Positions 23,313 to 40,496 of a stretch of 64,000 bases of DNA are shown one piece after another (the stretch's first letter is position 1; every line of letters begins with the position of its first letter). This DNA is from Sipunculus nudus (lineage: Eukaryota; Annelida; Sipuncula; Golfingiida; Sipunculidae). A model generated the notes under the pieces. The model was not told the DNA's origin. It ran no database searches and saw only the letters and a program-made list of their open reading frames with translations. The DNA is taken from the NCBI GenBank assembly GCA_026874595.1, contig CM049306.1, positions 43,276,019-43,340,018 of the forward strand. The letters are read 5' to 3'. The translations under genes and the position numbers were made by a program.

Positions 23313-24055
23313 TTTAGCTCAGACAATATGCATTAAGCTGAGCTGAAATGATATGTAAGCATCTGTCATCCACCTGTCTGTCTGTCCATCTGTACATTAG
23401 ACTGGCACGTTTTGACACCTTTGAACCTAGAAACCTACAACTAAATACCAAAGTAGGTCAATAAAAAATCTTCATGGAAACCTGAAATGAATCAGTCTCT
23501 GTTACTCATATCCTTTATATGGGGCTAAGTAGCCCCAAGAATAATTAAAAATTTGATACAAAAGCTCCAGTATCTGAATAACTAATGCATTGATCCCCAT
23601 GATATATTGCATGCTTATTGATCATTGAGTGTTTCATCAGTTCCTGCAGACTGGTGGCCATACCTGGATTTTCCTAATTTTACGCATTATTTTCTCTTTT
23701 TTTGAAACCTCCAGATGAAGCAGTCTGGTTGTTAATAGGGCACAAATTGTAACTGTTAGGTCTAGAATCTTCCATCTGTACATCCAGGGAGGTCTGAGGC
23801 AAATCTCCTTGGAAACCTGAAATAATGTTACTGTGACCTATATTCTGCAAGCTGTGTGAAACAACATGATTTTAACACGATTAGTCAGGTGGGCAGAAAT
23901 GGTAGCAGCTTGATGTAGAATAAGGTCACTGTAACCTATATCTAAGGTCTGCAGGTAAAAGGCATCTTTTTTGAGCATCTTGGGAGTCGTGTTACCCATT
24001 GTTCAAGGTTTCCTTAAATTCAGCTGAGCGTCATGGCCCATGGGCCACTTATTTA
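23313..24055 (+). mobile_element. AGCTCAG-family element, copy E3 (short)
   Basis: It begins TTTTTAGCTCAG with a CTGAGCTGA arm soon after and a CTGTCTGTCCATCTG run, and ends TCAGCTGAGCGTCATGGCCC. Both ends match E1/E2, but it is only about 740 bp, so the family varies in length. It lies in intron 1 of the C3orf18-like gene. Confidence 0.6.
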
Positions 24056-24520
24056 TCCTCAAACTGGGTGCACAATAGAGTAAGAAAACTTATGAGGTTG
24101 ATCTTTAGGTAAAATGTTTGGGAATATATTTTTTGTGAACCCCACAACTTTTGAAGTACTTCATATTTTTTCCTCAAATTGTTTCTATCAAGGTGTCACA
24201 CAAGTCTTCTAAGTAAAATCTGAAGGGGGAATCTGAGATTTTAGTGAACCGAATGACTTTTTTTTTCTCTCCAGTATGATACACCAGATTTTTCTACCAT
24301 GTTCTCAGAGAAGTTCAAATACTGGTGACCTTGACCTTCAGGGTCAAATCTGCAGAAATACACAATTTTTGTAAATACTATAACTTTGGAAGTAGCTTGT
24401 AAATTTTTCATCCATGGGAAATACAAATATGTGTTTTGTGACATTTTAGTGAAAGTTTATCATTTTAGCGAATGTTAATGCTGAATTTTTTTCTTTTTAT
24501 TATTCCAGGAGAACCAGCTG

Positions 24521-27772
<3,252 letters not shown>

Positions 27773-29329
27773 CAGTGTTGTGATGCTTAATTTGTCCAGT
27801 GTTTCCCCAGCCCTAGGTCTGGCTCAGTGTGTATGCAACAGTGCAGTGCCAATTTTATTGGATAAAATTAACATCCCAGTTTTTTTTCTGTAAATCGGAA
27901 TGTAGCCGTTAGAATGTAGCACTGGCATCTAGGATGTCAAATAAACACACTGGATGGGGAAGAAGTCGGGTAATTTATTTTATAAATTATTTAATACTTT
28001 TGACAAATTTGTGTTTTTCAGTATTCTGTGTTTACATTTATTAAGTACAGAGGAATAAAAGGATAAAAGATGAGCAAATTGAAAGAATAGAAGATGTTTG
28101 AAATATGTAATTTGTGTTTGAAATATAAAGAATATTTTTATTCATGACTGTTTCATGCTCATGAAGGGTGTACTAGAACGATTTATGAAAATTTGAATTA
28201 TTTTAACATTTTCTTTTTTTTAAATAGTAGTTAGTAATTACGATGATTTTTAACAAAAAAGGGAATATGAACTGAAACCTGTGAGTTAATGTCCAGGTAT
28301 GTGTTCAGGTAAACACATATCCTTGGATAACACCACAATTAGATGTTTCTAGGTAAATGCCAGCTTTGGCTACAAGTGTTTCCACAAGTAGAAGCTACTC
28401 ACAATAGTTCACCCTTTTGCTTGTTAATACCCAAAATATATGTACGCTGCATACAAATATACCTTCATATAACTTGTACAGAAACTTTAACCTGAAAAGA
28501 TCGAAAATATGATTATTATAGACACTTCAATGACATATAAAAAGCACAAAACAACACAGTAGACATGCTTTGTAATCTCTATGTAAACACATCTTTCCCT
28601 TGTCATTTGTATTAGAGGCTTGGGGCTCACCACTTGGTGTTTGTTGAGCAAGAAAGAATGTCATTTTAGACGCCACCTGATGTCAAAATATGAAACTTAC
28701 AGTGATTAACATGTCATCTGGTCTTTTTCCTGATGACCCAGAAATCTACTCTGGTAGATTTTTGCAGTGCTTTCCCAGTCAGATGATGTTGAAACAATGA
28801 TTTGGATGACTTTTTTTTTTCATTTTGACAGTGTCCTGTTGGACAGCATCCATAATAGACATTTTTAAAGTGAGCATTATTTTCAGTTGACAGATGAAAC
28901 CAGCTCCCTTGTCCTGAATATTCAGTACAGAAGCATAACTATGATTTAACTTATTATTGTATATTTGAAAAATGTCCCGTCTTTCTTGGAAATGCCCTTG
29001 AAAACCTGTCTTTTTAGTGTCATCCAAATGAAATAAGCCACATAACTGGTAATTAGCTTTGCTCTTGGGGTCACAGCAAGGAATAAATGGTTCAAAGGTG
29101 AATTACATATGAAAAGATTATGATAAGACAATTACGTAATAACATTCCATTTATGATTGTATCTCAGACTCAGATTCACAGAATCTCATATCAACTGAAT
29201 CTCACATTTGATCTCGTATTTTATTATTTTTTATACCTTTATTTTCTTTTTCAGTATAAATGTAATGTGTTATATACATTTCATTGTGTTCAGATGAATA
29301 CAGTTTTGAGCTTGTAATTCAGTGCTGTC
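27773..29329 (+). other. 3' flank / 3' UTR of the C3orf18-like gene
   Basis: AT-rich with no further exon. Short ORFs at 28779-29317 lie on both strands and match nothing. An AATAAA at 27940-27945 is the first possible poly(A) signal. Confidence 0.5.
27940..27945 (+). terminator. Possible poly(A) signal AATAAA
   Basis: It lies 168 bp after the stop codon of the C3orf18-like gene. Other AATAAA hexamers follow (for example near 28053), so the true site is uncertain. Confidence 0.3.
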
Positions 29330-30100
29330 ATATTTTGAGATTGTGCTGCTTGCTGACATACAGCAGTTATACCTACAGATTTTGAGATTATCTTTATTAA
29401 CTGGCACATTTTGAGACGCGTGTTGTTGCTGACAAGTTTGTTGATAGGTATCACACATTTGGAGAACGGCATTGATGACGCATTGGAGTCTGGCTTCTGA
29501 TAATACATATTTTAATAGGCCTTGGTGACTCATTTGGAGATAGACCATGCTGATACATTTGGAGATATGCAATGCTGACATGTTTGGAGATAGATGTCTT
29601 TGACACTTTTGGATAAAGGTATGATTAGGACATTTGGAGATGGGCATGGTTGATACTTTCAGCATTAGCAATGCTAACACTTTGGGAGATAGGCATTAGT
29701 GGCACTTTTTGAGATAGAGATTGCTGTAACTTTTGGAGATAGGCATTGCTGACACTTTAAGAAATATGCAATGCTGACATGTTTGGAGATGGATGGTGTT
29801 GACAATTTTAAATATAGGCATGACTAGTACACTTTGAGAAAGGCATTGCCAACGCTTTTGGAGACAAGCATTTGCTGACTTGTTTGGAGGTTGACACTGC
29901 TGACACTTTTGGAGATTAATGTACTTTTTGAGATAGGCATGGTTGACACATTCAGAGATAGACAGTGTTAAATGACACAATTAGAATGTGACTTTGCTAG
30001 CTGACAGTTCTATGAGATCAATTATTCTTCCTGACATGTTTGGAGATTTTATGTGCCTGCTGCTTTATATCTTAGAGTGGTATTTCTTTATGACACATTT
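29330..30100. repeat. Degenerate 30-bp tandem repeat
   Basis: About 25 diverged units around GACACTTTTGGAGATAGGCA followed by TTGCT. Because the unit is near 30 bp, the minus strand shows 10-residue periodic ORFs (29270-29980); these are by-products. Confidence 0.8.
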
Positions 30101-30127
30101 GGATTTAGTCTATGCTAGTTGACACAT

Positions 30128-30770
30128 TTCTGTGCCAGATGACACATTTTGAGACTGAGCTGTCTCACATTTTATATATGAGAATGATAGTTCACTGGGA
30201 CAACGTGTGAGACTAGTTTGACTGTGGAGGTTGACACATTTTCAACTCTGCTGAGATTGAGCTGGCTCACATTTTATATATGAGAATGGTAGTTCACTGG
30301 GACAACGTGTGAGACTAGTTTGACTGTGGAGGTTGACACAATTTCAACTCTGCTGAGATTGAGCTGGCTCACATTTTATATATGAGAATGGTAGTTCACT
30401 GGGACACAGTGTGAGACTGTAGTTTGACTGTGGAGGTTGACACATTTCAACTCTGCTGAGATTGAGCTGTCTCACATTTTATATATGAGAATGGTAGTTC
30501 ACTGGGACACAGTGTGAGACTAGTTTGACTGTGGAGGTTGACACATTTCAACTCTGCTGAGATTGAGCTGTCTCACATTTTATATATGAGAATGGTAGTT
30601 CACTGGGACACAGTGTGAGACTGTAGATTGACTGTGGAGGTTGACACATTTTCAACTCTGCTGAGATTGAGCTGTCTCACATTTTATATATGAGAATGGT
30701 AGTTCACTGGGACACAGTGTGAGACTGTAGTTTGACTGTGGAGGTTGACACATTTTCAACTCTGCCAGCT
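30128..30770. repeat. Tandem repeat, about 103-bp unit, six copies
   Basis: Near-identical units each contain CTCACATTTTATATATGAGA, TGGTAGTTCACTGGGACA and TTTGACTGTGGAGGTTGACA. Period 102-105 bp with small indels (AACG or ACAG variants). It directly follows the 30-bp array. Confidence 0.92.
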
Positions 30771-32390
30771 GATGGTAGTTCTGCATAATATATTTTGGGA
30801 TTGTTGATGGCAGCGGACACATTTTTGGATTGTTACAGGTGACACTTTTCAAAAGAAGGGACTATATAAACAACTATCAAATTTTAAGAATAGATAGGTG
30901 TATATTTATGAGATCTGACTGAAATTTTATGCATTGTATATATTTTAAATTTTACAAAAACTGTTAAACCCTCTTTAATATCACAGTACAATCAGGGCAT
31001 TATGCCTAACTTTTTTTGCATTATAGTTCAGTTAATTTGATGTGTATTGGACTTTTAAAAATCCATAGGACAAATTCATAAGGGCAGACATTTGTTGGAA
31101 ATTTGATTCTTTACAACACTGAACAACAGGATTTGATGACTGACAACGAGCCTTGCTGGGGTAACAATTTCACCCAGTCAGATAAATCTGGTCCAACTAC
31201 CAAAGTTACATTTTTTTCAGTATTTCTACCTGACAGGTTGGAAAGTGTCTGATGACTTAGTGAAATTATTCTTTCCAAATATCAAGAAAATAAATATATT
31301 TTTTCTCCAATGCAATCAGTTTCAGGATGGCTTTGATCAGTTTGTCACTCAGTGAGACTTGTGTCTTCTTAAGTGGTACAATTCAGTTATAAAATCATAT
31401 TAGATGGTTGAAAGAAAAATAAAATACTGATAATTGATTATTAACTATTTTAGGTACCTTCCATTGTACCATGGACTATAACTGTGCTGTAATGAATTTT
31501 TCCTAAAATATTGACTTCTGACTTTTATTTCATGCTAAAAGGTCCGGTAACGGCCTGATCATTGACACTTGTTCACTACAAAAGGTTCAGGTTTATTGCT
31601 TATCACTGCTTTTTGTCCCCACCTTTATTTTATCTCTGACTGGATTAGAATTTCATTTTTGGATTATTATGACTTATTTTTATGTGCATACACAATCTTT
31701 TTTTTATCAATTTTGCAAAAAAGCAGTGAAAATATTATGAAAGAAAACTACCAATCATCGGTATAATCAATTTATTAGCAAACCACTTGTATACTTACAG
31801 GTCTCATTAGATGTAATAACTGTTCACATAATTTAGCCATATTTGTCAATACCATAGCAGTATAATGTATTATTTTGTATCACACTGGGTACTCATATTT
31901 TCTAATGTTTATTTTCCTTCATAATACAAGTAAATTATTTTCATATTTTGACAATGTCATGCTGCCATTTAATGGCAGTAGAGATGTAACAGTAGTTTAT
32001 TCCACTTCATTAATAATTCCAATATATTTGTAAAAATGGTGTTTTTGTGCACCTTGTAAATAAGTTTTAAACTTTTTTGCTATAATATGTATATCAACAT
32101 TCCAGATTTTGGACTTTGCCGTGTTGATTTCACATAATAATGTAAAGTTTCAGTCATCATGGCTTTAAATTTGACAAAGAGATCTCAGTTTATATAGGAC
32201 ATATAAAAACTTTAATATAAACCTTGTGTTATGAGTAGATATCACTGAGTATACATGTAGCTTTTACTGTAATATATTGTGTCGCTGATGTTTAAATTTC
32301 CAAAGCACACAGAATTCTGTAGAATCAGATTATGCCAGTAGCAGAATAGTTTCCTGGTATGTTTTTAAATGAAAGTTGAGTTTATTGTCC
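30771..32390. other. Intergenic DNA, nothing recognised
   Basis: AT-rich; no exon, element or array seen. Confidence 0.5.
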
Positions 32391-34810
32391 TTTTTTAGCT
32401 CAGCTGACTATAAGTCATCTGAGCTATAGTCGTGATCCATTGTCCGTCGTCCGTCCGTCTGTCCGTCCGTCCGTCCGTCCGTACATGTGGCACGTTTTGA
32501 AACCGTAAGACCTAGGAATCCAAAATTTGGCATAATGTTAGATGTCCCCAAGATCTCCTACCAAGCCGAAAACTGGGTCTTTTCGACTTCGTTCCTTTGA
32601 GAAATTAAGGAAAAACCTTAATTTTTTATTAAAAACCTATTTTCACACTTCAGGACTGCCTAATATCAAAACCACTCATCTGTTTTTCCTCATATTTACA
32701 ATAAATATTCCTCTATATAGTTCCTATGTACATTCAAGAAATTATGTCTGTATTATATAATTTAAAAAAGTTATGGACCCAAACATAATGCATTTTGTAA
32801 AAAATCAGGAAAGATATTTGATCACTTAACACAAAACATGTTAAAGCTATGGACCTTTTTTCCAGTAATATAACTTTAATTAATCAAAATTAAATTGTAT
32901 ACCCAAAATTAGATATAAATCTTTTAAATTTTTTAAAATATTAATAAAAATAAAAAATTGGTACCTTAAATTTTGGCCAACTTTGACCATGGCACGTTTT
33001 TTTCCTGTAAGTACTGTGGATTTAATTTTCACAGCATGTTTTTGTTAGCTTTTCAACTGTTAACACCAAAAATTTGAAACCAGTTGATCAAATACTGTAG
33101 ATTTTATTCAAGTTTTCAAGCACCATGTAACATTGTTTACATCAAGCTAGTGTTATGCAGTTTGCAAGAGCTCAGCTCCCCAGCTTCAGCTCTTAGTTCC
33201 TTAAATTCGGCATACAGTTAGATGTCTCCAAAATCCCCTACCATGCCAAGAATTTGGTCACTAGGACTTAATACCTTCAAGATATTAATGAAAAACTTCA
33301 TTTTTCATTAAAAACCCATTGTTACACTTCAAGACTGCCTAATATCAAAACCACTGATCTGACTTTAGTCATAAATAATATACATATTTTTCATTCTCTA
33401 TGCACATGCCAGAATGATGTCAGTATTGCGTAATTGTTTTAAGTTATGGGCCCAAACATAATGCTCTTTGTAAAAAATCAAGAAATATATTTACTCCCTT
33501 AACAAGGGGATTGCTGAAGCTAGAGATTTTTTGTCAGGGATGTAACATTATTTAATCAAGATTCAATTGAATACCCAAAATTAGTTATGAATTTTTCAAA
33601 TTTTATAAGTTATTAGTATTAATGTAAAATTAGTAACTTAAATTTTGCCCAACTTTGACCATGGCACGTTTGTTTCCTGTGAACACTGTTGATATAATTT
33701 TCATATCATGCACACATAAGGATTTCAGCTTTTAAGTTTAGAAAGCTGAAAGAAATTGGCCAAAAATTGTAGCTTTTATTAATGTTTTTATGAGACCCTG
33801 TCAGACTTTGGCTCTCTCCAGCCCCTCTCGAGTCACCTGTATATTGACCTTGTTGAACTTTCAGCAAATTATGCATGCTTGAGGCGATGCATACACGGGA
33901 ATCCAGGCAGCTTATGGCCAGCCACAGTTGATCCAGGTGTCCAACCCAACTCATCTAGTAGTTTTAAGCAACTACATAACAATAAACAATAAATTAATAA
34001 ATTTTTATTGGTTTTTTAATAAAAAATTAAAGAAAAATAGAAAAGGAATTTGTTAGTTTATAATAACAGGAAATTAACTTGCAGTTACTGATGATATAAG
34101 AATCTTGTATTGATGGATAGAATGTCATGTATTCCAAATAACACCATGCAGTCACCTATGGTATTTTTCATGATCATTATTTAAATGTGTGAATTTTGTA
34201 TATTCTGGATTCTCAACATCATTGTTTAGTGAAAACTGAATAAACACCAGACATGGTGCGAATACTTTGTAATTGTATTTAAATACGAATATGATTATGT
34301 ACTCCATTATAAAATTTCTTGCATAAAGAATGGGAATTCAGGTAAAAATGAAAGTATATGAATACCAGTGCAAATACTTTCAAAATGTATTCTTGAATGC
34401 ATTCATGAATATATTCTTTAATATTATTTTAATAATCATTTCAGTTATATTTCATTTTAAAAAATCACATGATTCTCTTATTATTTTTAATAAAAATTAT
34501 ATTTGGGACAATATTTGAAATTTTTTTTTAATTAATAGTTAAACCCTTATATTATATATTCTGCTTATAAGTTATATGGCCAAGTCAAAATCTGTGTGAC
34601 AATAGTACTCCATTTGTTAATAAAATAAATGAAATCAATCCTCTTCCCTGTCTCCAACAGTACTATCAAAATCATACATAAGCTAAACAACAACAACTCA
34701 TAATACAGCTTATATTTATTACCACACAAAACCAGCATGTGCCTCATTTCTAAATAATATTTTTTTATCATATATAACAGCTGAGCGTCGTGACCCATAG
34801 GTCCCTTGTT
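32391..34810 (+). mobile_element. Large non-autonomous interspersed element, copy E2
   Basis: Inverted partner of E1. It begins TTTTTAGCTCAGCTGA, forms a hairpin with ATCTGAGCT, has a GTCC run at 32445-32482, two related modules (about 32510-33190 and 33205-33720), and ends CAGCTGAGCGTCGTGACCCA then TAGGTCCCTTGTT. The open frames at 32542, 34330 and 34565 recur in E1 and belong to the repeat. No transposition enzyme is encoded. Confidence 0.82.
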
Positions 34811-36393
34811 TAATGTTTGGTACAATTTCTTTGTTTACTGATGTATGTTTGTTGTTCCTCTTTTCTTTAAAATGAAGTTAATTAATTAACCAATGCTGCA
34901 ATTGTGAATTAAAGCATGCTGCAACAATCTTGTTAATGAAATGAGTAATTTCTAGATATTAATCAGTATTAATATTCAGAATAATAGGTTTAATTTTGGT
35001 TTCTAAGTCATATTTATATTTTTTATAATTAGTTTATTTATTATTTATTTAGTTTGCAGAGGTTATATTATTTCAAGTTTTATGATTTCGAAAATAGTCA
35101 CTTTTATATGATAATATTATATTTATTTTATAGATTATGAATTTTTATGATTTTTCCTTGCCAGTCCAGATTTGGATATTATGTACTATTGCATTTCTGA
35201 TGTAATTATCAACCAAAGATAAAAGTTATATCCAATGTCTTTATTGTACAGTGACTTGATGCAGAATACTGCATTGTAAAGTAGTCCTTGAATCCACAAA
35301 GAGAAATATAATTAAAATAAATGTTAGGTGTGAGGAACTTAAAATAAGATTAAAGTTCTAGATATCTGATGTGAGAATGTGTATTGTTATGAATTGAGTC
35401 TTATCTATTTGTGTGATGATGTTAGGATGTTCAAGATGTATATATGGTAACTTTTACCAAAAAATATTTAAAAATATGAGTACTTTTGTTGGAAGGATAA
35501 GGTTCCAGTGATGTCCATAATGTTGAGGTGGAGTAAGCTCATTTTGCTATAGCTTAGATCCCTTAAATATATATTAAAGGATACACACTGCAAAGGCAGC
35601 CTTTGCAACTGGTATGTGGAAACCTGAGGAGTGTAAATTTTTTTGCAGATCTATCAAGATTTTTAAAAACATAGCAAAATTAACCTAGACATGTTTATGG
35701 GCATGCCAGACATGTACAAGATTTAATATATTAATGTGAATTATAATTATGTGTGATAAACCTTGTCATCATACTGCTGATTATGAAAGATGAAGGAACT
35801 TGCTATGTCTCATTTTTTTTTTTTTTTAGAAAAACCCTCAGTGTTAAGGAAATGTGTTTTAACTGATTTTCCAATTTTGGGATCTGCAGGGAATGCTTAT
35901 GGTGCTATTATGTTACTTTTGTTAATGATTAAAATTAGCATGGTGATGTTGAAATAGATCTAATCCTAATAGTGCATTGATGATGTAAGGGAGACCGTGT
36001 GTAATAACTGTGTCAGAAAAAAAATATGTATGTGGTGTTATACAGGTTAAAACCTCAATCCACAGGTCATGGTTATTCAACTTGCAAAAAGAGCCTCATT
36101 TGAGATTCTCAGGCTTGTTGTTCACACAGAGATTCACTGATTGGTTGTATGATTAGCTGAAGATCAGTGATTGGTTAACAGGATTACCCAAAACTTTTCC
36201 AGAGGAATGAGCATGGAGGGATGAGACCCCATTAGATACTGATATGGATTCTTACTAAAGGCTTTATCAAGAAAGAATGTTTTCCCTTGGTGGATATATG
36301 TACTCTACTGGGACCCGTTGTTATTTAATTTAAATTTTCAAAAGGGTTCTTAACAAGTAACAAAAAGTTGTGAAGTTTTGTCATTTACAAGTA
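34811..36393. other. Intergenic DNA, nothing recognised
   Basis: Very AT-rich, with no exon or repeat array that I can support. Confidence 0.5.
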
Positions 36394-36483
36394 CAGTGAA
36401 ATCTCACAAACACAACCAGCCTAAATGGTCAGGTTAGCGAGGTGGTTGTGTAAGTAGGGTGGTGGTCGGGTGAGAATTCACTG
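36394..36483. mobile_element. 90-bp MITE, Tc1/mariner-like
   Basis: Termini CAGTGAAATCTCAC and GTGAGAATTCACTG are inverted repeats, flanked by TA on each side (36392-36393 and 36484-36485). A second inverted pair (CACAACCAGC and GGTGGTTGTG) lies within. It has no coding capacity. Confidence 0.75.
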
Positions 36484-36797
36484 TATCTTACAAGTGTCAT
36501 ATACCTTTTGAGGAGGTAAAAAATGGATTTAATTGTCTCACATACGACTGTTCATGTACATGGCATATATCATACAAAGTAGGGATGGTCCATGATTGTG
36601 AATTTATATAAGTGACTTTTTTCAATTCTTTAAATAAAGGTCTCCTCTTGCCTACAGAAGTGTGTTAGATAAAAGACATTTGACATTCAGGTCTCCTATT
36701 TAACCATTACCTGTCTGTTTTAGCTGCTTCCAAGTGGTATTCTGATGTATGTATAGTATAGTTCAGTGTAAAATTCAATGTATGATAATGACCATTA

Positions 36798-37088
36798 GGC
36801 CAAAAAAAATAAAAGGTATGGTTTTCAGGCACTGCCAGCGTCAATTTTTTTAAATTTTATTTTCATCTTTCAAGGAGATAAAATAATACAATTTTGATAA
36901 GATTTACTTTGTTATATTGTGTTTTTACCTGTTTAGCAAAATATTCTGTTATTTTCATGCTTTTCCCTGATCATATGACATTTTTATCAAAACACACAAA
37001 AAAGGTAAAAAAAACCAAAATATGGCTAGCCCGCACTGATTTCTGAAAAAAAAAGTGCCTGAGAATCATACCTTTTATTTTTTTGGCC
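36798..37088. mobile_element. PIF/Harbinger-like MITE, copy B
   Basis: Same family as 26425-26734, opposite orientation; flanked by TTA (36795-36797 and 37089-37091). Its termini carry AAAGGTATGG and CCATACC-type inverted repeats with a few changes. Confidence 0.82.
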
Positions 37089-37705
37089 TTAAGTCACTGT
37101 ATTATGTATAGCACAACTTGAATGTAATCTGTGTAATTAGCATATGTAATCACATGTTTATCTGTTATCATGTCAAAGTTGTAATGTTAAAATCCTAGTC
37201 TCTTGCCGGTATCCACTGGGTTTATATCAAAGCCATAGTCAGAGGGCTGTGTATAACAGATCTTACATTAGAATGTATGGCCAAGCATAAAGCCAGTTTC
37301 TGTTTGGTCAAACTGATTCTCAGACCATCTAGAGGTATAACCTTCAACTCAGATGTTTATTTATTTATGATGATCTCAACTGTTTGCAGCAAGCAATTAT
37401 TCATATTTTGGAAAATATTTATATTGTGGTTAATTTTGTAGTATGTTTAGTTTGACCAAGCTAGTATAAATCAGTTTATAGATAAAGTTGGTCATAAACC
37501 ACTGATTTGCTTTACATAATTGTTTTATTTTATTTAAAACATGGTTACAGGGCATTATTTGAAGCTTTTGTGATTATTTGAGGAACTCTAAAAATAAATT
37601 TTTTATGAGACCCATTTTGAATTTATCTTTTTTTTGTAATGGTCAAGTTTGTAAAAGATCAGAATTTCAGTTTAAGAAAGTAAGAGTCCACAAGAGTGCA
37701 TATTA

Positions 37706-37941
37706 GGCAAAAAAAATCAAAGGTATGGTTCTCAGGCACTGCCCGCATCAATTTTAACCCCCCACATCAAATATTTTTATTTTGATTTTCATCTTTCAAG
37801 AAGATAAAATAATACAATTTCGATAAGTTTTCCCTTGTTATATAGTGCTTTTACCTGTTTAGAAAAAAAAATCATGTTATTATCATGCTTTTCCCTGATT
37901 TCTGTAAAAAATGTGCCTCAGAACCATACCTTTTTTATGCC
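37706..37941. mobile_element. PIF/Harbinger-like MITE, copy C (internally deleted)
   Basis: TTA flanks at 37703-37705 and 37942-37944. It has the same termini as copies A and B, but about 60 bp are missing next to the right end. Confidence 0.82.
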
Positions 37942-39862
37942 TTACACCTGTCATTAAATGTCTGATGTATGACCTCATTAAATATGAACAAATATTACTG
38001 AGTATCACATGCAGGTGAAATATTTTGGAGGTTAACATTCTGAGCAAGTTTCATAAAAACCTGTAAAATCCCTCGTAAGATACACACTCCTCCCACTGCA
38101 ATATGCACTTCATTTGTCCCAGACATCCTTTAGTGTAACTGCTGCTTTGTATGGCAAAAAATAATATCACAGTGCACACAAAGCACAGAATTGTAATCAG
38201 ACCACCGATAGTGTGGTATTGCATTGTGCATCCAGCCTAAGGTGCTCTGGTTGGTCTGATGATACCCATTCTGGTATAGGGCCAAGAATCATTGATCAAT
38301 GCATGTTAAATTTAGACTGGATGCACAATTACAACATGATAACAATTCTGTGCTCTTTGCGCCCCCTGGTGTTCCAGCTCAGAAAACTTTGACATACAAA
38401 GCAGCCGTTACACAAAAGGATGTCTGGGATGACTGCAGTGTATAACCACAACATGAGGAGCATAGGTAAGATATTGTAATATAAGATACAGCCAGTCAGG
38501 AGAAGCAGATGCAGTAAACAGCCAATCAGGATCAGGAATAGAGTATGTCCCAGAAAACCAGGGTTGGGTCAAATATGTATTTGCCATTGTACTTGTACTT
38601 AAAAATACCAAACTGTGTTTGTAATTGTGTCCATGATTTTTTATTAGCATTTGTATTTAGTCCCACCATTTGATACATTTTGTGAAATACGGTTAAAAAT
38701 GTTTTCAAGTACAACAAAATTTGTCTTTGTTGACAATGCCACAACTTGGTCAGATCTGATAATGTAAAGTCAGTCAGTTACCAGTAATGATTGGTGGTAT
38801 GCCTCAAAATAATTAGCAGGGTATTTCTCTTGATGCAGAAGTTATTTTATATCACAATATTTCAATAATGGCCAGAAATATGTAAATGGTCATTTTATGT
38901 TTGTATAACATATATCAAAGTTACTATTTATAGCACACAATTGTAAATTATTGCGGAAAATGTAATCAATCATGAATGTTTATGACTGCAAATAAACAGT
39001 GATTTAACCTCAACATATACATTTTCAGCCTGACATAGTCTGCAAATTAGATAAGTAGCACAATACCTGTGTTCAGGTGCCCCTCATGACATTAAAATAG
39101 ATTATATCAAACTGTGAAATTAAACATGCCAGAATTCAGTATGATACCAGTGTACTGCCCAACTCTAATCACCATTAAATTATCTGCCTCCCTCTGTCAG
39201 TCTTACAACTACTAATTTCATGTTGGAGGTGATAATAACTGATACTAAAACATATATATATAACATATGTATATAAAGAACAATAGTTTTTTTATTGTAT
39301 TTATCTATTCTACTTTATTTGACCTCAACCCTGGTAAAGACAAGTGAACTTCTAATAAATTATATGGTCTTTTCAGCTGGATTAATATATAACAACAGGT
39401 GGAAAATTTATATATATATTCTTGAGTATTCACACATTCTTTTATATATAATTTTTAGTGCTAAAGGATATGTTAGCAGCAGTATCAAAGTGGAAACACT
39501 TATGGATTTCCCTTATTGGTTTATATAATGATTATAGATATTTCTAAACTTTTGGAAGGCAAAATAAGAGGTAGAGAATAAGAGTATAGTATTGAAAGTT
39601 GCTAAATAAGGACCATTTGTATCACAGGTTGCCATAGCAACATGTTTAAAGGTTACTGGTAATAGTTGAATATATCTGAACATTCAGTTCCTGTTATTTA
39701 TAAATTGCCTATGGCCATTCTTTCTGGCTTGTATATATTTATATCACCTGTGTTGACCGATGTGCATGACCACAGTACTTCAAAGAAAACAAATAAAAGA
39801 GATTTTTAAAAGTTATATACTTTCTGCTTATTTTTGTTATCCATGTTGCTAACAGCCCAATT
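37942..39862. other. Intergenic DNA, nothing recognised
   Basis: AT-rich. Short ORFs at 38408-38744 and 39295-39528 have no family resemblance. Confidence 0.5.
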
Positions 39863-40480
39863 TTTAGCTCAGCTGATGGAAAGTCATCTGAGCTATACTG
39901 ACTGATCTTAAGCTATTGTCTGCCTCCCTGTCTGTCTATTTATAGGATACAAATCATAAATGCAAGACCCAGGCAATCAAAACTACACATGCTGACAGTT
40001 CCTTATAGGTACTGAGGGGGATATTCAAAATTAGGTCACTGTTACCTACATTCTCTAATTTTAAGGATGAAAACCCATCTTTGAGTACCTCAGAAATGAA
40101 GACCTGTGCTCGTGAAAATTCTTACAAATGGCCAGATGTATGGGTTATCATGAAAATCAGAAGGCTGATTAATCTTCACATGGAGATAGATTCTCTGAGG
40201 ATTCTCGAAATTTTCTGTCTTGAAGATTCTGTCTTGTTGCTTGAAATTGGTCATGGAGAACTTTTACCTAACTGCTGCAGAGACTCGTGAGGTGTCCATC
40301 CTTATGAAAAATACATACTATCCATAGTGCGTAGGATGTTCAAAGGTTACAGAGAAATGTTGGAAATGAGGTCGCTGTAACCTATAAACCGAGTTAAATG
40401 CCAAACAAAATGTCCTAGGGGCAGCAGAAGTATAAGTAGCTGCATATGCATCCTTACCTTTGTTATACCATGTGAGACCT
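39863..40480 (+). mobile_element. AGCTCAG-family element, copy E4 (partial)
   Basis: It begins TTTTTAGCTCAGCTGATGG and AAAGTCATCTGAGCTATA, the same hairpin head as E1/E2, then a GTCTGCC/GTCTGTC run. The characteristic right end is not seen, so the end given is approximate. Confidence 0.5.
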
Positions 40481-40496
40481 GTTTCTAGGGCTAAAA

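Noticed and set aside
29270-29980. Minus-strand ORFs with repeated QKCQ/ISKC motifs
   Set aside because: The 10-residue period is the echo of the 30-bp tandem repeat.
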